DNA of 57,135 bases from a virus (IMGVR_UViG_3300035410_000105:1-57135), one strand, 5' to 3'; positions 1-7,665 are shown, counted from the first letter of the stretch. The notes: generated by a model from the sequence alone, not told the origin. Program-made: numbers and translations.

Positions 1-136
1 CATCGAGCCATTTCGTGATCGTCGCTGGCGACACGCCGAAGAACTTCGCGGCAACGATTGCGCTGACGAACCGCTCGAAGGTCCACGATGACCTTTCAGA
101 TTTTAGCGGCTTTTTCGGGCCGGTAGGCTTACGCAC
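1..136 (-). CDS. terminase small subunit, N-terminal part (partial, runs off window start)
   Basis: GTG start at 136-134 just after the HNH stop. The 45 visible residues end in a helix-turn-helix (VAAKFFGVSPATITKWLD), the DNA-recognition module at the N-terminus of Nu1-type small terminases. The protein is cut by the window edge. The matching C-terminal part is at the other end of the window (56770-57135), which begins in the DLQ...VPW segment that normally follows this HTH in the family. The two parts do not join in frame (one base off), so a short stretch is missing or altered between the ends. The GTG has only a weak ribosome site. Expected role: recognises packaging-site DNA and recruits TerL. 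Confidence 0.7.
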   Translation of the reverse strand, partial: MRKPTGPKKPLKSERSSWTFERFVSAIVAAKFFGVSPATITKWLD

Positions 137-147
137 TGGGGTCCGAA

Positions 148-977
148 TTACCCGCGCGCTTCCGTTTTGTTCCAGGACCCAAAAATATCTTGGGCGCTCT
201 CTCCCAGCAGCCACTGCAGCGGCGTGGTCGTATGCTTCCTTCGATTGCAGTCTGCGCATGCCATTTACGAGGTTGTCCGCGCTATGTGCGCCGCCGAAAT
301 GTAGCGGCCATACCATGATCTAAGTGACGCTGATACTTCTGATCAGATAGCGGCCTGAGGCAATAGGCGCAATGAGTCTCCGCTTCCAATGCTCCCAGTA
401 TTTCTAGCGTAAGCGTGCCGTCCTCAGACTCGGCGGCTCGCCTCCAGCGAGTGCCATTGCGCTCCCACCGGGCTGATCTGCCCGCGTTCGCATGTCGGCG
501 CAGCGAAGCGCGCTGGCGCTGCAGTCTGCGAAAGCGTTGATCTACCGAATAGCGAAGCGACCATCGCTCGGCGTGGGTCAGCCGACTGTCGCGCCACGGC
601 TCCGGATGATCGCGCCAATACTGATCGAGCCAGAGCGCTGATGCTCGCTCGCATACCCACCAACGCCACGCCTGCCGTGCGTTTAGCCCGGCAAGCCGAG
701 ATTGCTGCCGCTCGAATGTCGAGGCGGCAATGTACTCTCGCAGCTTCGCGCCAGCAGCGCGCCGCAACTTGCGCTTGTGCTCCAGCCGCCATAGCCGATC
801 GTGCTCGGCCTTGAGAGGATCGGCGCGGCGCGCGACCCTGCGTGCGAGCACAGCCGCCTTGATCTTCTCCCGATGCCGCTGATAGCTGCGCCGTCCCTTG
901 GCGCGCCTCTTTTCTGGATCGCGATATCGACCGCGCCGCTGGCGGGTCGGCCCTGCGCTATGCTCCGTCTCAGCCAT
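148..977 (-). pseudogene. HNH endonuclease, frame broken twice
   Basis: The ATG at 977 opens a very Arg-rich protein whose reading frame stops right after CAYCLRPLSDQKYQRHLDH. The rest of the HNH fold is still present in the other two frames: VWPLHFGGAHSADNLVN after an extra G at 313/314, then ACADCNRRK after a second extra G at 261/262. Removing both Gs gives one 275-residue ORF ending TAA at 148-150 with the full order CxxC...DH...GG.HS.DNL...CxxCN. HNH proteins beside terminase genes often assist DNA packaging in cos phages, and this one sits directly before TerS. As written it would lack the metal site. Either true decay or two sequencing indels; a length divisible by three after correction favours a formerly intact gene. 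Confidence 0.8.
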
Positions 978-1005
978 GTCAACACCTCAATTGTTGGGAT
1001 GGTCA

Positions 1006-1040
1006 GGCGCTCGCCGGGTGCTTCAACACCCGCGAGCGCC
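1006..1040. repeat. strong hairpin before the HNH gene
   Basis: Arms 1006-1020 and 1027-1040 pair over 14 bp with one bulged base around a six-base loop (cttcaa). No T-run follows on either strand, so it is not a typical terminator. It lies between the tail-tip gene fragment and the HNH start. Confidence 0.6.
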
Positions 1041-1044
1041 GCTT

Positions 1045-1149
1045 TCAGGTCCGTGCTCTGAATCCAAAGTACCAGAGTATGGTCACGGGAACGCGTGTCT
1101 TTCCGTAGACGACCGGTACAGGACGGCCGTACTCCGGTTTACCTATCAT
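1045..1149 (-). pseudogene. fragment of a tail-tip (gpJ-like) gene
   Basis: A 34-codon ORF (ATG at 1149, TGA at 1045) overlaps the stop of the gpZ-like gene. Its residues YGRPVPVVYGKTRVPVTILW and the following YFGFRA match the N-terminal part of this phage's own tail-tip protein (YGLPVPLVYGKTRIPITLLW, then YGGFKA): 19 of 26 identical, and the DNA is clearly alike too. It stops after FRART, so only the first part of the family is left. Read as a remnant of a second tail-tip gene or of a recombination event; too short to be a working tail protein. Confidence 0.7.
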
Positions 1150-1895
1150 CGCGCCGTCGCCACGGCTTCACGCAGCGCCAGATCAAACTCGAGCGGAAAC
1201 CGCCCGCGTGCCGCAGCCTCGCCCACCGAGTAGAAGCCGAAGCGCTTCGCATACCGCGGTGGCTTGCGGGTGAACACGAACACCGCGCGGATGCCGCCAT
1301 GAAACGCGCTGTTCAGCCGTTCGTAGATGCCCGGCTTCAGCGGTCCGCGCTCATCGACTCCCACTGCGAAGTAGCGCCCGGCTCGCTGCTTGCGATTGCG
1401 CAGCAGTCGCTTGGTCGCGGGCTCATTCGCAGTCGAGTCGCGTGAGGCCTGCAGCTGCGACAGGATCTTCGTGATGGCGCTGCCCGGCACGTTGCCGTAG
1501 GCATCGAGCGGCGCACCGCTTGCCGGGATGGCGAAGTAGCCGGCCGGCATGATGCCGTTGCGCACAAGCAGATTCTCGAAGCCCTTCATGCGGCGCGCAC
1601 CGCCCTCGATCTCCGGCAGCAGGAAACGCGTTGCCGGGTTGCCCTTGCCGGCGAAACTGCGCATCTCGACCGTGGCGCGCAGATCGCGCTTCGTCGCCGG
1701 CCGGACGAACAGCGAGTTCTGCGTGTAGGGCGTCGGTCGATCGAAGACCTTGTTGATCTCCTTCACTTCCTCGCCCAGGGCGAACTTCGCGGTGCGCGTC
1801 ATGGCCACAGCGGTTGCGAACGGCAACTGACTTCGCTCGAGATTGGAGAAGCGCTCCAGCGCCTTCGAGATATCAGCCTTGACGCTGACGACCAT
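1146..1895 (-). CDS. minor tail protein, gpZ-like
   Basis: 249 residues from ATG 1895 (a GTG lies three bases upstream). The opening pattern (KALERFSNLERSQLPFATAV, then AMTRTA) resembles lambda gpZ and related minor tail proteins, in which an N-terminal helix and an Ala-rich 'A.A.A.NR.A' stretch are followed by a basic body. The remainder is basic and soluble with no membrane segment. In lambda gpZ helps join tail to head. Here the gene is not among the tail genes (42-49 kb) but in the appendage cassette, followed by a tail-tip gene fragment. Family placement rests on pattern only. Confidence 0.5.
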   Translation of the reverse strand: MVVSVKADISKALERFSNLERSQLPFATAVAMTRTAKFALGEEVKEINKVFDRPTPYTQNSLFVRPATKRDLRATVEMRSFAGKGNPATRFLLPEIEGGARRMKGFENLLVRNGIMPAGYFAIPASGAPLDAYGNVPGSAITKILSQLQASRDSTANEPATKRLLRNRKQRAGRYFAVGVDERGPLKPGIYERLNSAFHGGIRAVFVFTRKPPRYAKRFGFYSVGEAAARGRFPLEFDLALREAVATAR

Positions 1896-1911
1896 CACGG
1901 GTGCGACATCC

Positions 1912-2220
1912 TCATCTTGCGATCGGCAGCACGGCGCTCAGCGCGAAGTACTTCTTCGTGTTTGTCGTCGCGCACTGGCACTCCAGTTCGTACTCGGCGC
2001 CCTCTACCCGGCCCTGCACCGGAACGAGCACGAGCATGCTGGTCGCATCGATCTGGCTCGTGCCGTTGAAGAGGGATGCTGGGCTCGTATCCGCGCCGAG
2101 CCTCATCTTCACCGACAGAACGGGCGGCCCGACGAGCGTCTCGCCATCGAGAAGGCCCGCGGAGAAGTCGAACGTGAGGACGTCCTTGGCATCCGGATGC
2201 AGGGGCGCGAAGCGCTGCAC
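1912..2220 (-). CDS. fibre-tail adaptor-like small virion protein
   Basis: 102 residues, GTG start at 2220. An acidic N-terminus with PDAKDVLTFDFSAGLLDGETL is followed by a beta-rich domain ending in ECQCATTNTKKYFALSAVLPI. This layout (D-x-LDY-x-W/F ... GDT ... beta sandwich) is what databases call phage fibre-tail adaptor or short Ig-like appendage proteins, common in short-tailed phages. Expected to join an appendage to the particle. Ends two bases short of the gpZ-like gene region and follows the 236-residue structural gene closely. Confidence 0.5.
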   Translation of the reverse strand: MQRFAPLHPDAKDVLTFDFSAGLLDGETLVGPPVLSVKMRLGADTSPASLFNGTSQIDATSMLVLVPVQGRVEGAEYELECQCATTNTKKYFALSAVLPIAR

Positions 2221-2227
2221 GCCGGCA

Positions 2228-2938
2228 TCACACCGAGACGGTCAGCGAGCAGTTGAGCGTGTCGCCGTTGATGACCGCGCGATCACCGCCACTGAAGAGG
2301 CCGGCGGAATACAGGATGCCGGTCGTGCCATCCTTGGTGTTGACCGAGGTCACGGCGCCGCCCTTGACCGTGCCGGTGGCCGTGATCGAGTACGCGGACG
2401 CCGCGGAGGTCGCCTTGCTGCCCGCGCTCGCCGCACTGAACGTGAGCGCCACACGCGTGGACTGCGAGTAGTTCGGCGCGTTCGTCGGGCCTGCTTCGGT
2501 CCAGCCCGCGTGCGAGGCCATCGTGTCAGCGGCAGCGATCACGCTGTACGACACCGACGAGATCAGCATCAGGTACCAGGTGGCCGTATACGACGAGCCC
2601 GCGAAGTACTTGTCGAGCAGGTCGTTCTTGCCGCCGGTGCAGACGGTGTTCCAGAAACTCGCTGCCCACTTCGGCTCGAGCGGGATCGCGTCGAACTCGG
2701 CGCTCAGCGTGCGCAGCAGATTGCGCGAGGTCTCATCGACGCACGCCGAGAGCTGCCGGATGCGATCGCGCAGCGCGACATAGCGCGGTCGATCGACTTC
2801 GCGCGGACCGACACACTGGTAGTCGTAGCGAAAGCGCGGCGCGCGGATCGCCTCGATGAGCCCGACGTTCTTGACGAGCGCGACCGTCGAGCGGGCCCAG
2901 GCGAACATGCGCTCGCCGAAATGCTTGAGGATATTCAT
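2228..2938 (-). CDS. conserved phage appendage/structural protein
   Basis: 236 residues from ATG 2938. The N-terminal 100 residues are helical and basic. The middle and end are a Ser/Ala/Thr-rich beta domain (DKYFAGSSYTATWYLMLISS ... THVALTFSAASAGSK-like ... TKDGTTGILYSAGLFSGGD) of a kind I associate with virion proteins of podoviruses and related phages, encoded next to fibre genes. No enzyme motif. Likely part of the virion appendage made by this cassette; exact role unknown. Confidence 0.5.
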   Translation of the reverse strand: MNILKHFGERMFAWARSTVALVKNVGLIEAIRAPRFRYDYQCVGPREVDRPRYVALRDRIRQLSACVDETSRNLLRTLSAEFDAIPLEPKWAASFWNTVCTGGKNDLLDKYFAGSSYTATWYLMLISSVSYSVIAAADTMASHAGWTEAGPTNAPNYSQSTRVALTFSAASAGSKATSAASAYSITATGTVKGGAVTSVNTKDGTTGILYSAGLFSGGDRAVINGDTLNCSLTVSV

Positions 2939-2943
2939 GGCGC

Positions 2944-3258
2944 TTAGCGTCTCCGGATGATTTCGACGCCATCAACGGTCTGGCCTTCGAAGCCATCCCA
3001 GAAGATCGTCGCGGCCTTGCTGAGGCGATCGAAGTAGCGCATCAGGGCTTCGCTATCGCCGGCTTCGGGAGCCTTGCCGACTTCCGCGAGTGCGGCGAAT
3101 CCGGCAACGCAGGCCTCCGGATGGCGCACTTCCTCCTTATTGAGTTCGGTGAGCAGTTCTGCCGCGTCCTGCGTGGTCATCGGCATGCGAATTTCCTTCG
3201 CGCCAGTCGGGGCCACGGCATCGCGATAAGCCGCGACGCGATCTCGTTGAACTCCCAT
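2944..3258 (-). CDS. hypothetical protein of the appendage cassette
   Basis: 104 residues. The ATG at 3258 is preferred over a TTG six codons upstream because AGGAG lies about nine bases before it. Soluble, helical, acidic C-terminal half (ALMRYFDRLSKAATIFWDGF), no recognisable domain. Position between two predicted virion genes suggests a small structural or assembly protein. Confidence 0.6.
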   Translation of the reverse strand: MGVQRDRVAAYRDAVAPTGAKEIRMPMTTQDAAELLTELNKEEVRHPEACVAGFAALAEVGKAPEAGDSEALMRYFDRLSKAATIFWDGFEGQTVDGVEIIRRR

Positions 3259-3276
3259 GCGGGTGATCTCCTGCAA

Positions 3277-4908
3277 CTATTGGATGAGCCGCACGATGCG
3301 GTCTCGGACACGAAGGACGACGATTCGCTTGCCGGGAAAGAGCTGACCATCCGCGGCGATGCGATCAACAGCCGCCGCAACCTCGGCAAGGCTCGAAAGC
3401 CCGGCCCAGGTCGTGATGACGAGGTCTGTCGCGGCGCCGAACTCAGTGACGGCGCCCACCGCAGCGAGCACGGAACTCACCGCCTCGGCAGCGGAGGCGG
3501 CATCCGAGATAGAGGCTGCGGCCGCGAGTACAGAAACGAGAGCATCCGCCGCCGCACCCGTCTCGATGACGGAGACCGAGTACGTGTTCCCGCCCACGGA
3601 GCCATCGACCACGCTACCCGCGGTGCCGGTTTCGGCAAGCGATGCGACCGCCGCCAATAGCGCGGACGGCGCGCCCGTCGCAGCCCCCGATTCGGAGACC
3701 GAGACGTTGTACGTCTGCGCGCCCACGGTGCCAGTGACGACGTCGGTGCCCGAGCCGCTTTCGCTCAGCGCGCTGGCGAGAACCGCAAGCGCGCTTACAA
3801 CATCTGCCCCCGCGCCGCTTTCGGAGAGCACGGCCACCGCGGTGAGCGCGCTGCTCACGGCATCCGAGGCGCTGCCCGTCTCGCTGAGCGAGCTGTCATT
3901 TCCCGAGGCGGCCGAGGGCGCATCGGTCGCGCTGCCCGACTCAGTGAATGCGGCAGCAGCGATCAGGATCGCGGACGGCGCATCGGCTGCGCTTCCGGCT
4001 TCCGCAAGCGTTGCGACGGCCGTGACGATCGATGTGACGGCGTCCGTGGCCGCGCCGCTTTCCGTCAGAGCCCCGGGCGCGGCGAGGAGCGCAGAAAGCG
4101 AATCGGCTCCGCTTGCCGCTTCGCTGATCGAATCGCTGATGCTCTGCACGGGGCGCGTGAACGCGTCAATCGCCGGCCGGAAGTAGCGCCCCAGGCTGTA
4201 GGGGCCGCGCCCGGGCCGGTTGCGATGCGAGCCGAGATCGCTGACGGCCGTCGTGCCGCTTCCGCCCCCGCCGCTTGCGTTGAGCACCGCGACCGCGAGC
4301 GTGATGAAGTTGTGACTGCCCGTGATCGCCTTGAAAAGGCCAGCCGTATTGGCCGCAAAGGCTCCCGACTCAAGGCGCCATGCCCCGATTGCACTGTTGG
4401 CGTTGTTCGCGCGCGAGGTGAACCCGGTTCCCGCGGTGGGCTCATCCGATGTCGAGACGCTCGCGGAATCCGTCGACATCGCGATGACGGTTGACGCCCC
4501 GGCGAACGTGAGCGCGGTCGAGCTCACCGCGTCGACGCCAGTCCCGGGCGCACTTTGGAACTGCGCTTTCGTGTCGAGAATCGCACCGGCCGCAGGGCCC
4601 TGAACCTCCCCCACCCGCAGGTAACAGGGGTTCCCGGTGTCGACGGTGCCGGTAATCGTGTGCAGTCCGGCCGCAGGATTCAGGATCGTGAAGGCCTGGC
4701 CGAAAACGAAGTTCGCCCCGTCGGATGCGCTTGCGCCGCCGAGAAACGAGCCGCTGAGATCCGAATTTACCGTGTGAACAGTCGGTGTGCCGGAAACGGC
4801 GCCGTCATACAGAAAGGCAACCAGCGGGTACACGCCCGACGCCGTAATCGATGCCTGCGCAGTGGTGGTGCCCGAGGCCTCTACGCTCTGGATGAACTGA
4901 TCGGCCAT
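3277..4908 (-). CDS. repeat-rich appendage protein (Ala/Ser/Glu/Asp repeats)
   Basis: 543 residues in two parts. Residues 1-215 form a beta-rich, Ser/Thr/Gly-rich globular domain ending in a Gly-rich hinge (NASGGGGSG). Residues about 255-510 are roughly a dozen copies of a unit near 20 residues long, with the core [ST]E[ST]G[SA]A[TA]DA.SA..A (for example LSESGAGADVVSALAVLASA). The C-terminal 35 residues are basic and non-repetitive. Low-complexity, periodic sequence of this kind suits an extended fibre or stalk, perhaps surface-exposed. The repeats make the DNA (3300-4120) prone to expansion or contraction. Neighbours on both sides are predicted virion proteins. Confidence 0.65.
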   Translation of the reverse strand: MADQFIQSVEASGTTTAQASITASGVYPLVAFLYDGAVSGTPTVHTVNSDLSGSFLGGASASDGANFVFGQAFTILNPAAGLHTITGTVDTGNPCYLRVGEVQGPAAGAILDTKAQFQSAPGTGVDAVSSTALTFAGASTVIAMSTDSASVSTSDEPTAGTGFTSRANNANSAIGAWRLESGAFAANTAGLFKAITGSHNFITLAVAVLNASGGGGSGTTAVSDLGSHRNRPGRGPYSLGRYFRPAIDAFTRPVQSISDSISEAASGADSLSALLAAPGALTESGAATDAVTSIVTAVATLAEAGSAADAPSAILIAAAAFTESGSATDAPSAASGNDSSLSETGSASDAVSSALTAVAVLSESGAGADVVSALAVLASALSESGSGTDVVTGTVGAQTYNVSVSESGAATGAPSALLAAVASLAETGTAGSVVDGSVGGNTYSVSVIETGAAADALVSVLAAAASISDAASAAEAVSSVLAAVGAVTEFGAATDLVITTWAGLSSLAEVAAAVDRIAADGQLFPGKRIVVLRVRDRIVRLIQ

Positions 4909-5634
4909 CTAGAGAGCCCCGCAGCGGATCTGCTTCCAGCAGAACTTCGTGATGTCCTGCCCCGTACCGTGCACAGGCCAGAAGCCGACGCCAGGCTGCC
5001 CGCTCGACCACACGCCCAGCGTCGAGCCGCCGACTTCCTTGCTGAGGTCGAGCGCAGCCGCGCCGGAGATGACGCTGTTGTGCAGCAGCAGCCGACAGGT
5101 GCTGCCGGTGAACTCGGCGCGCAGCACATCGTTTTCCGTGGGCGTGGGCATGCTGCCGTCGCCCGGGTCGAAGATGGCGTTGAAGGCGCCAAGACCGCCG
5201 GCCCATCGCACCGCTGCCGTGTAGGAGCCGGTGGGATCGACTCCCCAAAGGATCTCATAGCCATGCGCGTCGCTTGCGCTGATGCTGAAGCGCGCAAGCA
5301 GTTCGATCTCATGTGCGGCATTCGGCAACCCCGAATATCCGTAGTGCACGACCCCTTCGATGAACATATCGGGAGGCGCCGACCATAGGGCGGTGGTGGC
5401 CTGCGCGATGTTGTCATCGAAGGCCGAGCCCTCGAATCGATCTCCTGCGAAGCCTGTTGCTTCGGCAAACCCCGGAACGGTCTGCACATCCTGCCAGAGC
5501 ACCCCATCGGTCTGGCCGTTCTTCCACTTCCCGCCTTGCGAGATCGGGTTTTCGGTCGCACCGAACGTGATGATCAGGTCGTTCGATATCAAGCCCGAGC
5601 CGAACTTACCGAACGCCGAGCGCCGGATCGGCAT
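4909..5634 (-). CDS. LamG/concanavalin-like virion protein
   Basis: 241 residues from ATG 5634, ending TAG just before the repeat protein start (TAGATG). The sequence is a single beta-sandwich type domain: alternating beta strands, aromatic and Gly-rich turns (FEGSAFDDNIAQATTALW, then HEIELLARFSISASDAHGYE, then LDLSKEVGGSTLGVW), as in LamG/concanavalin-A-like carbohydrate-binding domains. No signal peptide or membrane segment. Likely a receptor- or glycan-binding component of the appendage. The fold is inferred from pattern only. Confidence 0.55.
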   Translation of the reverse strand: MPIRRSAFGKFGSGLISNDLIITFGATENPISQGGKWKNGQTDGVLWQDVQTVPGFAEATGFAGDRFEGSAFDDNIAQATTALWSAPPDMFIEGVVHYGYSGLPNAAHEIELLARFSISASDAHGYEILWGVDPTGSYTAAVRWAGGLGAFNAIFDPGDGSMPTPTENDVLRAEFTGSTCRLLLHNSVISGAAALDLSKEVGGSTLGVWSSGQPGVGFWPVHGTGQDITKFCWKQIRCGAL

Positions 5635-5637
5635 GCA

Positions 5638-6213
5638 TCACGTATAGACGTCGACATGGCCCGCAAGCAGCGTGATCGAGTTGCCGGCATTGTTCACCGA
5701 ATGCGTGCCCTTCAGGTCGAAGAGCTGCGAGGGGCCGTTGTCGAAGCCTGCGCCCGCCACGGGAGCGGTGTTGAACGGCAGCAACAGTTTGCCGCAGCCG
5801 CCAGCCGTTGCCGCCGGCGAACCGATGACGGATTCACTCTCGAACTCGCAGTTCTTCGGGAACAGCGTGGTGGAGGTGCCGCCGCCGAAGGCCTGGCAGA
5901 CGAGCTCGCCCTTCAGCTTCCAGTGCACGTTCGTCTTCGCGACGATGTTGAGCGGGATGAGGCCGGAGTCGAAGACCGCAACCGACCCCAGGAAGATTCG
6001 GAACTTGAAGGTGTCGGGCCCCGTGACGCGATTGCTGATCTGCCCGCTGAACTCGAAGCACAGGCGCTTTCCGAGGCTATCGAAGTAGCCGTCCGGCGTC
6101 TTGACCGTGAGCTGCGAGGCCGGCAGCAGGCTCGTTTCCGTCGTGCTGCTGACGAGCGCGGTGCCCGCAGTCTCGATTTCGAGAATGCGCTCGCGAAAAC
6201 CTTTGCTGCTCAT
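5638..6213 (-). CDS. predicted beta-rich virion protein
   Basis: 191 residues from ATG 6213 with GAGG about seven bases upstream. Starts MSSKGFRERILEIETAG, then a beta-rich domain (KRLCFEFSGQISNRVTGPDT, FKFRIFLGSVAVFDSGLIPL) of jelly-roll appearance. Phage proteins with this texture are usually capsid-decorating or appendage proteins. No closer family recognised. Confidence 0.55.
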   Translation of the reverse strand: MSSKGFRERILEIETAGTALVSSTTETSLLPASQLTVKTPDGYFDSLGKRLCFEFSGQISNRVTGPDTFKFRIFLGSVAVFDSGLIPLNIVAKTNVHWKLKGELVCQAFGGGTSTTLFPKNCEFESESVIGSPAATAGGCGKLLLPFNTAPVAGAGFDNGPSQLFDLKGTHSVNNAGNSITLLAGHVDVYT

Positions 6214-6221
6214 GGATTACC

Positions 6222-6422
6222 TCACGGCGCGGCGCAGGCCGGGCCAGGTCGAAGCGTCAGCGGACGGTGAAGCGGCGGGTAACGTCTGCGCGGGTGCAGT
6301 ACCCGCTTCGAGGTGCGATCGGGGTCACCGGCGAGCGCCACGAACATTTCGGAGTCGTCGCGTCCGCCGACTTTGATCACGAGATTCGGGCCGCACGCGA
6401 TGTGCATCGTGCTGACGTACAC
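6222..6422 (-). CDS. small hypothetical protein
   Basis: 66 residues from GTG 6422, or 61 from ATG 6407. The first half is a hydrophobic/beta stretch (STMHIACGPNLVIKVGGRDD); the second half is basic and Pro/Arg-rich. It fills the space between two virion genes on the same strand. Function unknown. Confidence 0.5.
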   Translation of the reverse strand: MYVSTMHIACGPNLVIKVGGRDDSEMFVALAGDPDRTSKRVLHPRRRYPPLHRPLTLRPGPACAAP

Positions 6423-6442
6423 CCGAGGCGGCCGTCGTTGCC

Positions 6443-6778
6443 TCAGCCGGCGGCGGGCGCGTCCGGGTTCAGATCGTCGAGCGCCTGCGAAGCAGCCTGC
6501 ACGCCCTGGAAAGCCGTGATGATCTCCGGCGGCACATCGCTGCCCGCTGCGTCGATTGCAGCCTGCAGCGTCGCGACCTGCGTGGTGAGCGCGCTGATCG
6601 CGGCGATCTCTTCGGCCTTCGACTTCTCGAGCTGCGCCTGCAGAGCACCCAGCTGCGTCACGAATTCGGTTTTGGTGACCATGATTTCCCTCAACTCCTG
6701 AATGGCGTCCGCGAGCTTCGAGTCGAGGACGATGTGGTGAAAGATGTCGACGCGGAGACCGGCCGGTGCGTTGCTCAC
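6443..6778 (-). CDS. coiled-coil virion-cassette protein
   Basis: 111 residues from GTG 6778, which overlaps the stop of the preceding gene (GTGA); an internal ATG at 6682 with its own AGGGA site would give 79 residues. Residues 13-32 (IFHHIVLDSKLADAIQELRE) and 38-80 are strongly helical with heptad spacing (ALQAQLEKSKAEEIAAISAL). A Pro/Ala tail follows. Possibly a trimerising stem or adaptor of the appendage. No family recognised. Confidence 0.6.
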   Translation of the reverse strand: MSNAPAGLRVDIFHHIVLDSKLADAIQELREIMVTKTEFVTQLGALQAQLEKSKAEEIAAISALTTQVATLQAAIDAAGSDVPPEIITAFQGVQAASQALDDLNPDAPAAG

Positions 6779-7500
6779 GGCGCGACCCGCGCCCACACGC
6801 CCGCGGCGAGCGTCTTGTCGACCGGCCAGCCGATGAGATCGGACTGCGAGCGCGGGATCTGGCAGAACTGTACGCCGCCCACGGTCTTGAGCGTCGCGCT
6901 GCACTGAAGGCCGGCGGGCACGAGGCCAATCGCGGACATCGAAGGCTTCGCGGCCGTGCCGGTGAGCTCGTAGCTGTAAGGCCCGGCCGTGAGCAGCACC
7001 GGCTGGGCGCACGCGCCGGCCGGAGCAGCTGCGGGCGCCCACGCATTCGCCGTCCAGCACGTTGGCGAGGCCGCCGCAGTCCATCCGTGCGTCTGCGTCC
7101 AGCTGCCGACGAGCGGCGCGGTGCAGACCTGCGCGCGAGTTTCGTTGGCCGGCGCGGCCGGACAGGTCGGTGTCGCATCTGCAACGACCGTCGACACGGG
7201 ATTCGCGTTCTCGCTCTCCGCGCCGGCGCTTGTGAGCGCTGTCACCGTGAAGTACCAGGTGCCCGGCGCGAGATTGTCGATCGTCGTCGAGCATGGCGAT
7301 GGCTTCGCAAGCGTCACGAACGTCGTGAGCGCGTCGACCGATTTGCCGTAGTAGAACCGGAAACCCGAGAGGTCGGTGAGCACCGTTCCGTCTGTGTTCT
7401 GCGTGGGCGGCTTGCAGGACACCGGTGCCGAGCCTGCCAGCACGGGCGGCGCTAGGCTGATGGCGAACAGCGCGAGGACCGCGACAACGAGCATGCGCAC
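6775..7500 (-). CDS. fibronectin type III domain protein with signal-like N-terminus; first gene of late operon
   Basis: 241 residues. GTG 7500 is chosen because AGGAGG sits exactly six bases upstream; an ATG two codons later is possible. Residues 1-23 (LVVAVLALFAISLAPPVLAG) look like a cleavable signal peptide. Residues about 40-110 form an FN3 domain (SGFRFYYGKS...NLAPGTWYFTVTALTSAGAE). The rest is Ala/Thr/Trp-rich with several Cys pairs. A signal peptide on a predicted virion-cassette protein is odd: it may act in the periplasm or at the surface of the host rather than in the particle. It is the first gene after the late promoter and its two terminators. Confidence 0.65.
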   Translation of the reverse strand: MRMLVVAVLALFAISLAPPVLAGSAPVSCKPPTQNTDGTVLTDLSGFRFYYGKSVDALTTFVTLAKPSPCSTTIDNLAPGTWYFTVTALTSAGAESENANPVSTVVADATPTCPAAPANETRAQVCTAPLVGSWTQTHGWTAAASPTCWTANAWAPAAAPAGACAQPVLLTAGPYSYELTGTAAKPSMSAIGLVPAGLQCSATLKTVGGVQFCQIPRSQSDLIGWPVDKTLAAGVWARVAP

Positions 7501-7518
7501 GGCGGGCCTCCTGAAACG

Positions 7519-7545
7519 AAAAAAGCCCCGGGAATGCCGGGCCCA
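7519..7545 (-). terminator. Rho-independent terminator 2 in late leader
   Basis: On the minus strand CCCGG pairs with CCGGG around a five-base loop, followed by six Ts (7524-7519). It lies downstream of the promoter at 7637-7665 and ends 18 bases before the first late gene. Confidence 0.75.
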
Positions 7546-7576
7546 GGTAGGGGGAAGTCGACGAAGAGCCAAGACG

Positions 7577-7605
7577 AAAAAACCCGGCTTTTGAGGGCCG
7601 GGCTT
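7577..7605 (-). terminator. Rho-independent terminator 1 in late leader
   Basis: Minus strand: CCCGGC, eight-base loop, GCCGGG, then TTTTTT at 7582-7577. A textbook intrinsic terminator about 25 bases after the predicted late transcription start. It would also end leftward transcripts arriving from the early operon. Confidence 0.85.
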
Positions 7606-7636
7606 GGTGCAGGCGTAGCTCGCCCGCGGGGTCGAT

Positions 7637-7665
7637 TTTGTACGCTTACGAAATTCCGGTGTCAA
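7637..7665 (-). promoter_or_regulatory. sigma70-type late promoter
   Basis: Minus strand TTGACA (7665-7660), 17-base spacer, TACAAA (7642-7637). The -35 is a perfect consensus. Predicted start near 7630, reading into terminators 1 and 2 and then the whole late region. The layout matches lambda pR' followed by tR'. Confidence 0.75.

Noticed and set aside
3359-4186. 275-codon plus-strand ORF, Ala/Ser/Thr-rich
   Set aside because: Antisense image of the repeat protein; repeats in one strand create an open frame on the other.
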